Origin: Clostridiales bacterium
Lineage (GTDB): Bacteria > Bacillota > Clostridia > Oscillospirales > Butyricicoccaceae
Direction of reading: 5' to 3'
NCBI GenBank assembly: GCA_019420045.1
Contig: JAHZHY010000327.1
Coordinates: 1 to 6,910, forward strand
Length of the DNA: 6,910 nt
Below are positions 1 through 5,619 of this stretch, one piece after another. The position numbers and the translations under genes are program-made. The notes beneath the pieces are model-generated. The model made no database searches. It was not told the origin of the DNA and saw nothing but the letters and a program-made list of their open reading frames with translations. Positions within the stretch are counted from its first letter, which is position 1; each line of letters opens with the position of its first letter.

Positions 1-114
1 CTGGGCTTTTCGGTGGTGGACCTGGCAAAGGAAGTGCTGCACCTGCCCATTTCCTTTTCCCAGGAGGGGCTGCCGCCCTATCAGGTGCTGCTCTGCGGCC
101 TGTTTTTGCCTTGA
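1..114 (+). CDS. C-terminal end of an unidentified protein (5' truncated)
   Basis: An open frame enters from the left edge and ends at a TGA at 112-114, leaving 37 residues. The codons are G/C-rich at third positions, as in the definite genes of this window, which argues for real coding. The tail starts LGFSVVDLAKEVLHLPIS and ends in a hydrophobic stretch, CGLFLP. The piece is too short to place in a family, and I do not recognise it. The 58 bases from the stop to the sepF -35 box hold no strong terminator, so some read-through into sepF is possible. A chance open frame cannot be fully excluded. Confidence 0.55.
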   Translation: MGFSVVDLAKEVLHLPISFSQEGLPPYQVLLCGLFLP

Positions 115-172
115 AAGGGAAATTCTGGGCGAAAAAAGTGGCCTTTTGCAGGGAAAAGTCGACAAAATATCC

Positions 173-201
173 TTGTCAAACCAGGAAAAATAGGCTATAA
201 T
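173..201 (+). promoter_or_regulatory. Sigma-A type promoter of sepF
   Basis: A TTGTCA -35 box at 173-178 is separated by 17 bases from a perfect TATAAT -10 box at 196-201. Five of six -35 bases match consensus and the spacing is optimal. Transcription should start near 207-209, giving a leader of about 60 bases before the sepF GTG. A short dyad, GACAA-N7-TTGTC (161-177), overlaps the -35 box. Confidence 0.85.
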
Positions 202-227
202 CTCATATAAAGATGAAAAAAACCTAT

Positions 228-243
228 GGCCAAGCCTTTGGCC
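228..243 (+). other. Small hairpin in the sepF leader
   Basis: GGCCAA at 228-233 and TTGGCC at 238-243 are perfectly complementary around a 4-base loop, GCCT. The hairpin lies wholly within the predicted 5' untranslated region and ends 11 bases before the Shine-Dalgarno sequence. No T-run follows, so it is not a terminator. It could stabilise the transcript or be incidental; no known riboswitch class is recognised. Confidence 0.4.
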
Positions 244-266
244 GAAGATAAAACGGAGGGTCTGCT

Positions 267-680
267 GTGGCGCTGATGGATAAGATCCGGTCCTTTATGG
301 GCTATGACGACGAAGATTACGAGGACGAGTACGAATACGAAGTGGAGGAGAACCGGGCTCTGGCGCCCCGGAAGGTGGAGCGCGCCCGGACGGAGGAGAT
401 GACCATGCCTGCTCCGGCGGCTGCTTTCCAGATCACATCCATCCGCACCAACCGCTTTGAAGATGCCAGCCTGGTGGTGGACGAGCTGAAGGCCGGCCGC
501 ACGGTGGTGCTCAATGTGCAGGCCGCCACGGTGGAGGTCACCCGCCGCATGATCGATTTCATCAGCGGCGCCGCCTATGCCAGAGACGGGCACATCGCCC
601 AGATCGCCACAGGCGCTTATCTGGTGGCTCCTTACAGCGTGGAGCTTACCGATGAGACCCAGGAGCAGCGGTATTTCTAA
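267..680 (+). CDS. sepF: SepF, membrane-anchoring cell division protein
   Basis: SepF is a cytoplasmic division protein of Gram-positive bacteria that binds the FtsZ C-terminus, tethers FtsZ to the membrane and forms rings that shape the septum. The 137-residue product is close to the family's usual length. Residues 1-12 resemble the short membrane-binding amphipathic helix. Residues 13-28 are an acidic/tyrosine tract (11 of 16 acidic) also typical of Bacillus SepF. After a linker, the folded domain runs from about 54 to 130 with family hallmarks RFEDA (63-67), IDFISGAAYA (96-105) and a following DGHIAQIATGAYLVAP block. The GTG start at 267 is chosen because GGAGGG (255-260) lies 6 bases upstream; the ATG at 276 would sit 15 bases away. 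The gene has its own promoter and is followed at once by a terminator, so it appears monocistronic. That differs from its common placement in ylm-type clusters. Confidence 0.95.
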   Translation: MALMDKIRSFMGYDDEDYEDEYEYEVEENRALAPRKVERARTEEMTMPAPAAAFQITSIRTNRFEDASLVVDELKAGRTVVLNVQAATVEVTRRMIDFISGAAYARDGHIAQIATGAYLVAPYSVELTDETQEQRYF

Positions 681-692
681 AATCAAACCAAG

Positions 693-732
693 AAAAGAGC
701 CATTCTGCCGCAAAGGAGAATGGCTCTTTTTT
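693..732. terminator. Bidirectional intrinsic terminator between sepF and the minus-strand gene
   Basis: GAGCCATTCT (697-706) pairs perfectly with AGAATGGCTC (717-726) around a 10-base loop. Four flanking A-T pairs (693-696 with 727-730) extend the stem to 14 bp. On the plus strand six Ts (727-732) follow the stem. On the minus strand the exit reads TTTTCTTGG. It starts 12 bases after the sepF stop and lies 39 bases past the stop of the convergent gene, so it can serve both. Confidence 0.9.
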
Positions 733-740
733 CATGCGCC

Positions 741-765
741 CCAAAGGGGCTTTGGCCGCTTTTTT
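741..765 (+). terminator. Possible second, weaker terminator after sepF
   Basis: CCAAAG (741-746) and CTTTGG (750-755) form a 6-bp stem with a GGG loop, followed by CCGC and six Ts (760-765). An overlapping alternative stem, GCCCC/GGGGC with an AAA loop (738-750), is also possible. The 4-base gap between the main stem and the T-run weakens the call. It would act as a backup to the terminator at 693-732 on the plus strand only, since no T-run follows on the minus strand. Confidence 0.4.
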
Positions 766-771
766 CACAAG

Positions 772-1380
772 CTAGGGGATGAGCACAAAGGCCCCGTCCC
801 GGAAGGAAAGGGAGCTATAAGGTCCGCCGGCCTCGGACAGAAGGCCCGAAAGCAGGCGGGACAGCTGCCCCGTCCACTCCGAAGGCAGCAGGTCGGGGTC
901 GATCTCCTGGCCCGAAAGCTCCAGGGCCGCAGGAGTTACCGTCATCTGTCCGTTTTCCCCGCTCTGGCAGGAAAAGGCCGCCATGATGGAGATCTTCTGG
1001 GGCAGGAGGGAGAACATCAGCTCCCCCTGCAGCCCCAGGTCCACTCCCTGGGCTTTCAGATAATCCCGCAGCCCGTCCCGCTGTGTCTCCCCTTCCACCG
1101 CCACCAGCCCCTCCCGGCTGATGCGCACATTCAGCCCTTCCAGGGGCAGACCCTCCGGCAGACGCTGCTGCAAAAGCTCTTTGGCATATTCCTCGGTGAT
1201 GAGCATCTGTTCTCCTCCCGTTCCGGCTCCCTGGGCGCTTTCCGGCTCTGTGGGCGCAGGCTGGGCATCGCCAGGCCGGGTGCGGCCCTCCCGGAAGATG
1301 CTGCCGATGAGCAGCAGGCAGGTGAGCAGGCAGGCAATGCACACCGCCAGATACAGCCGGTTTTTTGTTTTTTCTGTCAC
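772..1380 (-). CDS. Hypothetical membrane-anchored protein with an extracytoplasmic domain
   Basis: This is a 202-residue product that I do not recognise. A basic N-terminus (MTEKTKNR) precedes one hydrophobic segment at about residues 9-28, predicting an uncleaved anchor with the rest outside. No lipobox fits the cysteines at 14, 17 and 21. Residues 30-58 are a Pro/Thr/Gly/Glu-rich linker. The rest alternates short helices (ITEEYAKELLQQ, 61-72) with strand-like segments, including GLVAVEGE (91-98), a conspicuous VTPAALELSGQEI (148-160) and a final FRDGAFVLI. This layout resembles YpmS/DUF2140-like small anchored proteins, but that is architecture only. The GTG start is supported by a G-run and GGAAGG just upstream on the minus strand (1384-1394). 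Codon use matches the neighbours. It is convergent with sepF, shares its terminator, and is divergent from miaB. Confidence 0.8.
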   Translation of the reverse strand: MTEKTKNRLYLAVCIACLLTCLLLIGSIFREGRTRPGDAQPAPTEPESAQGAGTGGEQMLITEEYAKELLQQRLPEGLPLEGLNVRISREGLVAVEGETQRDGLRDYLKAQGVDLGLQGELMFSLLPQKISIMAAFSCQSGENGQMTVTPAALELSGQEIDPDLLPSEWTGQLSRLLSGLLSEAGGPYSSLSFRDGAFVLIP

Positions 1381-1408
1381 AGTCCTTCCCCCCTTGCTGT
1401 CAGTGTAT

Positions 1409-1439
1409 GGGGCGTTCCTAGGGAGTATGCCCCTTTTTT
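1409..1439 (+). terminator. Terminator-like hairpin upstream of the miaB promoter
   Basis: Bases 1409-1415 (GGGGCGT) pair with 1427-1433 (ATGCCCC), with one G-T wobble. A 2-base bulge (1425-1426) and three inner pairs (TCC/GGA) close on a TAG loop. Six Ts (1434-1439) follow directly. This is a credible intrinsic terminator for plus-strand transcripts arriving from the sepF side. It would insulate the miaB operon and stop RNA antisense to the minus-strand gene. Its 3' arm and T-run are also the left arm of the inverted repeat at 1430-1465. Confidence 0.5.
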
Positions 1440-1465
1440 CCCCGCCGCCGTTGCGAAAAAAGGGG
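1430..1465. repeat. Perfect 11-bp inverted repeat overlapping the miaB -35 region
   Basis: CCCCTTTTTTC (1430-1440) is the exact reverse complement of GAAAAAAGGGG (1455-1465), with 14 bases between the arms. The right arm covers the last two bases of the miaB -35 box and part of the spacer. The left arm coincides with the 3' arm and T-run of the hairpin at 1409-1439. It could be a protein-binding dyad, a site of intrinsic A-tract curvature, or an alternative RNA fold in transcripts crossing the region. Confidence 0.6.
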
Positions 1466-1479
1466 AAAGGTGTTATACT
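1451..1479 (+). promoter_or_regulatory. Extended -10 promoter of the miaB-mutS-mutL operon
   Basis: A TTGCGA -35 box (1451-1456; four of six consensus bases) lies 17 bases from TATACT (1474-1479; five of six). A TGT at 1471-1473 gives the extended -10 motif TGN. Transcription should start near 1485, leaving a leader of roughly 35 bases before the miaB ATG. No other promoter is evident between miaB, mutS and mutL, whose gaps are 17 and 4 bases. Confidence 0.75.
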
Positions 1480-1518
1480 TTTTTATTAGCATTGACGAAA
1501 AAACAAGGGGAGGACAAC

Positions 1519-2943
1519 ATGGGAAAAACACCGGTGACAGTATCCCAGGAGGAACTTTTGCGCCAGCAGGAGTACAGCCAGCGCATCCATCAGTATTATC
1601 AGGAAAAGCTGGGGCGGGCGCCCGTGGCCTGCACCGACACCTACGGCTGCCAGCAGAACGAATCGGACAGCGAAATACTCCGGGGCATGATGGCCCAGAT
1701 GGGCTTTACCTTCACCCATGAGCCGGAAGAGGCCGACCTGGTGCTGTTCAACACCTGCGCCGTGCGGGAACACGCCGAAATGCGGGTCTATGGCAATGTG
1801 GGGGCCCTGGTGCACCAGAAGCGCCGCAACCCCGATCTCATCGTGGCGGTGTGCGGCTGCATGGCCCAGCAGGAACGGGTGGCCGAAAAGATCAAAAAGA
1901 GCTTCCCTGTGGTGGATCTGCTCTTCGGCACCCATGTGCTCTATAAATTCCCCCAGCTTCTGTGGCGCAGGCTGGAAGGGGGCAAGCGGGTCTTTGACAT
2001 CTCCGGGGATGCTTCCGGGGTGATCCTGGAAGGGGTGGAGCCCAACCGGGACCGGTCGGTGAAGGCCTGGCTGCCCATTATGTATGGCTGCGACAACTTC
2101 TGCTCCTATTGCATCGTCCCCTATGTGCGGGGAAGAGAGCGCAGCCGGGAGCCGGAGCAGATCATCAAAGAGTTCCGCTCTTTGCTGGCCGCCGGCGCCC
2201 GGGACATCACCCTTCTGGGGCAGAATGTGAATTCCTACGGCAAAAACACCCAGGCAGGCTGGGATTTTGCCGATCTTCTGGACCGGCTGTGCCAGGAGGA
2301 AGGGGAGTTTCTCATCCGGTTCATGACCAGCCATCCCAAGGACGCTTCGGAAAAGCTCTTCCAGGTGATGGCCAGAAATCCCAAGGCGGCCAAGCACCTG
2401 CACCTGCCCTTCCAGTCGGGAAGCAGCCGGGTGCTCAAAGAGATGAACCGGTCCTATAACCGGGAGCAATACCTGGAGCTCATCGACCTGGCCCGGAAGT
2501 ATATGCCCGATGTGACCCTGAGCAGCGATGTGATCGTGGGCTTCCCCAATGAGACCCAGGAGGAATTTGAAGAGACCCTGAGCCTGATCGAAAAGGTGCG
2601 GTTTGACAACCTGTTCACCTTCATCTATTCCAAGCGGGAGGGGACAGTGGCCGCCAGAATCGACGACAAAGTGCGGATGGAAGAGAAAAAGCGCCGCTTC
2701 CAGCAGCTGCTGGAAGTGCAGAACCGGATTGCAAACGAGCAGAACGCCCTGCTTGTGGGGCAGACCATGACCGTGCTGGTGGACGGCGTGGGGCAGGATG
2801 AAGAGTATCCCCTCACCGCCCGCACCCAGGGCCAGAAGCTGCTGCGCCTGAAAGGGGCCGGAGAGGACCGGATCGGTCAGTTTGTCCAGGCCAAAGTGAC
2901 AAAGCACACCACCTGGTCCCTCTTCGGGGAGATCCAGGACTGA
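1519..2943 (+). CDS. miaB: MiaB, tRNA-2-methylthio-N6-dimethylallyladenosine synthase
   Basis: MiaB is a cytoplasmic radical-SAM methylthiotransferase. It converts i6A at position 37 of tRNAs reading UNN codons to ms2i6A, using S-adenosylmethionine and two iron-sulphur clusters. The product has 474 residues, slightly long for the family because of a 35-residue N-terminal lead. The N-terminal methylthiotransferase domain carries its three cluster cysteines at C44 (TYGCQQNESD), C80 (FNTCAVRE) and C114 (VCGCMAQQE). The radical-SAM motif CDNFCSYC gives C191, C195 and C198, followed by VPYVRGRERSR. A TRAM RNA-binding domain occupies about 411-473. ATG at 1519 is chosen because AGGGGAGG (1506-1513) lies 5 bases upstream; the frame stays open further 5' but crosses the promoter and the opposite-strand gene. 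It leads the operon, with mutS 17 bases downstream. The closest alternative, the sister family MtaB/RimO, is disfavoured by the TYGCQQNESDSE and YVRGRERSR signatures. Confidence 0.97.
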   Translation: MGKTPVTVSQEELLRQQEYSQRIHQYYQEKLGRAPVACTDTYGCQQNESDSEILRGMMAQMGFTFTHEPEEADLVLFNTCAVREHAEMRVYGNVGALVHQKRRNPDLIVAVCGCMAQQERVAEKIKKSFPVVDLLFGTHVLYKFPQLLWRRLEGGKRVFDISGDASGVILEGVEPNRDRSVKAWLPIMYGCDNFCSYCIVPYVRGRERSREPEQIIKEFRSLLAAGARDITLLGQNVNSYGKNTQAGWDFADLLDRLCQEEGEFLIRFMTSHPKDASEKLFQVMARNPKAAKHLHLPFQSGSSRVLKEMNRSYNREQYLELIDLARKYMPDVTLSSDVIVGFPNETQEEFEETLSLIEKVRFDNLFTFIYSKREGTVAARIDDKVRMEEKKRRFQQLLEVQNRIANEQNALLVGQTMTVLVDGVGQDEEYPLTARTQGQKLLRLKGAGEDRIGQFVQAKVTKHTTWSLFGEIQD

Positions 2944-2960
2944 GGAAAAGGGGAGGACAC

Positions 2961-5615
2961 ATGGCAAAAGAAAAGCAGACGGGGGAAGCAAAAAAGCTCA
3001 CCCCCATGATGCAGCAATACATGGCGGTGAAAGAGCAGAACCCCGACGCCATCCTGTTTTACCGGCTGGGGGATTTTTATGAGATGTTCTTTGAGGACGC
3101 CAAGGTGGCCTCCCGGGAGCTGGAACTCACCCTCACCGGCCGGGACTGCGGCCTTCCCCAGCGGGCGCCCATGTGCGGCGTGCCCTTCCACAGCGCCGAA
3201 AGCTACATCGCCCGGCTGATCCAGAAGGGCTACAAGGTGGCCATCTGCGAGCAGATGGAGGACCCGGCCACCGCCAAGGGCCTGGTGAAACGGGATGTGA
3301 TCCGGAAGATCACCTCGGGCACCTTGCTGGAAAGCACCATGCTGGACGAGAAGCGGAACAACTTCATCTGCGCCATCCAGTGGGACGACACCTATGGGGC
3401 GGGGCTTTGTTTCTGCGACATTTCCACCGGCCAGACCCAGGCCATCGAGATGTTCGGAAAGGGTCTTGCCGGCGCCGTCATCAGCGAGCTGGCCCGCTTT
3501 GAGCCCAGGGAAGCGGTGCTCTCCCCCAAGGCCATGGAGCAGGAAGAAGTGCTGGCCTTTCTTCAAAAGCGCCTTTCCTGCCAGATCGAGCGGGGAGATG
3601 AAGCAGATTTCACCGAAGAGGCCGGACGGCAGTGGATGGGCAAGCATTTTGAAAATACCCCTCAGCTGCAGGAGGACACAGAGGGCCGGCCCATGCTCAT
3701 CGGCGCCGTGGGAGGACTGCTTTCCTACCTGCACCAGACCCAGAAAAACGACCTGCGCCAGATCAACCGGCTGGAAGTCTACACCAAGGCCCAGTTCATG
3801 GGGCTGGACCCGGCGGCCCGGCGGAACCTGGAACTGTGCCAGGTGATGCGCTCCGGGGAAAAGAAGGGCTCACTTCTGTGGGTGCTGGACTACACCCGCA
3901 CCGCCATGGGTGGACGGCTGCTCCGTCAGTGGCTGGAAAAGCCTTTGGTGAACGCCGCCCAGATCGCCCTGCGGCAAAACGCCGTCCAGGCCCTTCTCAC
4001 CGATCGTCCCCGGCGGGACGGGGTGCTGGAAGGGCTGCGGGGGGTCTTTGACCTGGAACGGCTGATCAGCCGGGTGGTCTATGGCAGCGCCAACTGCCGG
4101 GATCTCCGCTCTCTGTGGCAGACCGCCTGCGCCATTCCCCAGGTGAAAGAGAGCCTGGGGGGCTTTGGGGGCAGCCAGTACCTGAAGGAGCTGTGGGAAG
4201 AGATCGACTGCCTGGAAGATGTGGCCGACCTGATCGACCGGGCGATCTCCACAGAGCCGCCCTTCTCTCTGCGGGAAGGGAATCTGTTGCGGGAGGGCTT
4301 TGACGAAAAAATCGACCATCTGCGGGACCTGCTCAAGGGGGGCAAGGGCACCCTGGCCGCCATCGAGCAGCGGGAGCGGGAGCGCACCGGCATCCCCAAG
4401 CTGAAAGTGAGCTACAACAAGGTCTTTGGCTACTATATCGAAATCAGCAAGTCCTATGCGGACATGGCTCCCGAGGACTATACCCGCCGCCAGACCCTCA
4501 CCGGCAGCGAGCGGTTCATCACCCCCGAGCTGAAAGAGCTGGAAAGCCAGATGCTCTCCGCCGGGGAACAGCTCACCGCCCTGGAATACCAGCTGTTCTG
4601 CAAGGCGCGGGACAAGGTGGCTATGCAGGCCCACCGCATCGAGCGCACCGCCCGGGCCATCGCCCAGCTGGACGCTCTGTGCTCCTTTGCCCTGGCCGCT
4701 GAGAAAAACGGCTATGTGATGCCGGAGGTGGACTATTCCGGGGTGCTGGACATCCGGGAAGGGCGGCATCCGGTGGTGGAGAAGATGCTGGAAGACCAGC
4801 TGTTCGTGCCCAACGACACCTATATGGACGAAGGGGACGACCGGGTGTCCATTATCACCGGCCCTAACATGGCAGGCAAATCCACCTATATGCGCCAGGT
4901 GGCCCTGATCGTGGTCATGGCCCAGTGCGGCAGTTTTGTGCCGGCAAAAAGCGCCCATGTGGGCATCTGCGACCAGGTGTTCACCCGGGTGGGGGCCTCC
5001 GACGATCTGACCAGAGGCCAGAGTACCTTTATGGTGGAGATGAGCGAGGTGGCCGACATTCTGCAAAAGGCCACCCACCGCAGCCTGCTGATTCTGGACG
5101 AGATCGGCCGGGGCACCTCCACCTATGACGGCATGGCCATCGCCCGGGCGGTGCTGGAATACGCCGCCAGCAAAAAGACCCTGGGGGCGAAAACCTTGTT
5201 TGCCACCCACTACCACGAGCTGTCCCAGCTGGAAAGCCAGGTGAGCGGCGTGAAGAACTACAATGTGGTGGTGAAGAAGCGGGGGGACGACATCACCTTT
5301 TTGCGGAAGATCGTCCCCGGCGGGGCCGACGACAGCTACGGCATCCAGGTGGCCAAGCTGGCAGGGCTGCCCGACTCGGTGATCGAGAGGGCCAAGCAGG
5401 TGCTGGAAAGCCTTCTGGAGCAGGCCCCCCAGCAAAAGGCGGAGTGCCGGAAAAAGGCGCCCCAGCCGGAAGCGCCGGAAGGCCAGATGACCCTGGGAGG
5501 CGCCATGGGGGAAGAAGTGCTGGAACGGCTGCGGAAGCTGGAGCCGGACACCCTCAGCCCCATCGAAGGGCTGGGCCTTTTGTACGAACTGTGTAAACTT
5601 GCCAAGGAGTGCTGA
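2961..5615 (+). CDS. mutS: MutS, DNA mismatch recognition ATPase
   Basis: MutS dimers bind mismatches and small loops, switch to a sliding clamp on ATP binding and recruit MutL. The 884 residues are slightly longer than the E. coli (853) and B. subtilis (858) proteins. The mismatch-reading domain has TPMMQQY (14-20) and GDFYEMF, where F39 and E41 form the Phe-x-Glu mismatch probe. Connector and lever domains follow. The DNA clamp begins near YNKVFGYYIE (485-494). The ATPase has Walker A GPNMAGKST (634-642), Walker B LDEIGRGTS with D713 and E714, and FATHYHEL with H750. The C-terminal tail (about 800-884) ends in the conserved IEGLGLLYEL helix. A candidate clamp-binding site, QMTLGG (842-847), lacks the usual aromatic end. 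ATG 2961 is preceded by AAGGGGAGG (2948-2956). All motifs of MutS1 are present, which excludes MutS2. Confidence 0.98.
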   Translation: MAKEKQTGEAKKLTPMMQQYMAVKEQNPDAILFYRLGDFYEMFFEDAKVASRELELTLTGRDCGLPQRAPMCGVPFHSAESYIARLIQKGYKVAICEQMEDPATAKGLVKRDVIRKITSGTLLESTMLDEKRNNFICAIQWDDTYGAGLCFCDISTGQTQAIEMFGKGLAGAVISELARFEPREAVLSPKAMEQEEVLAFLQKRLSCQIERGDEADFTEEAGRQWMGKHFENTPQLQEDTEGRPMLIGAVGGLLSYLHQTQKNDLRQINRLEVYTKAQFMGLDPAARRNLELCQVMRSGEKKGSLLWVLDYTRTAMGGRLLRQWLEKPLVNAAQIALRQNAVQALLTDRPRRDGVLEGLRGVFDLERLISRVVYGSANCRDLRSLWQTACAIPQVKESLGGFGGSQYLKELWEEIDCLEDVADLIDRAISTEPPFSLREGNLLREGFDEKIDHLRDLLKGGKGTLAAIEQRERERTGIPKLKVSYNKVFGYYIEISKSYADMAPEDYTRRQTLTGSERFITPELKELESQMLSAGEQLTALEYQLFCKARDKVAMQAHRIERTARAIAQLDALCSFALAAEKNGYVMPEVDYSGVLDIREGRHPVVEKMLEDQLFVPNDTYMDEGDDRVSIITGPNMAGKSTYMRQVALIVVMAQCGSFVPAKSAHVGICDQVFTRVGASDDLTRGQSTFMVEMSEVADILQKATHRSLLILDEIGRGTSTYDGMAIARAVLEYAASKKTLGAKTLFATHYHELSQLESQVSGVKNYNVVVKKRGDDITFLRKIVPGGADDSYGIQVAKLAGLPDSVIERAKQVLESLLEQAPQQKAECRKKAPQPEAPEGQMTLGGAMGEEVLERLRKLEPDTLSPIEGLGLLYELCKLAKEC
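5604..5609 (+). promoter_or_regulatory. mutL ribosome binding site inside the end of mutS
   Basis: AAGGAG at 5604-5609 lies within the last mutS codons, 10 bases before the mutL ATG at 5620. This placement, with a 4-base gap between the mutS stop and the mutL start, suggests translational coupling. The site is weaker and more distant than those of miaB and mutS. Confidence 0.7.
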
Positions 5616-5619
5616 GAAA

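Noticed and set aside
303..350. Striking acidic/tyrosine tract in SepF residues 13-28.
   Set aside because: Bacillus SepF has a very similar DDEEYEYEY-type stretch after the membrane helix, so this is a family feature.
236..758. The 9-mer CTTTGGCCG at 236-244 and 750-758, flanking sepF.
   Set aside because: Short, and part of two different hairpins with different loops; no sign of a mobile-element boundary or target duplication.
129..1462. The 10-mer GCGAAAAAAG at 129-138 and again at 1453-1462, each near a promoter.
   Set aside because: The positions relative to the two promoters differ (well upstream of the sepF -35, within the miaB -35), and an A-run 10-mer can recur by chance.
815..1489. 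Other open frames in the 772-1380 region on both strands (for example 1121-1489 plus, 815-1342 minus).
   Set aside because: They have no ribosome binding sites and disordered Ser/Pro/Arg/Gly-rich translations. The 772-1380 frame has a start signal, a membrane segment and matching codon use.
577..1518. Open extension of the miaB frame 314 codons upstream of the chosen ATG.
   Set aside because: It crosses the sepF end, two terminators, the opposite-strand gene and the miaB promoter, and its translation looks random. The real start at 1519 has a strong Shine-Dalgarno sequence and the expected MiaB N-terminus nearby.
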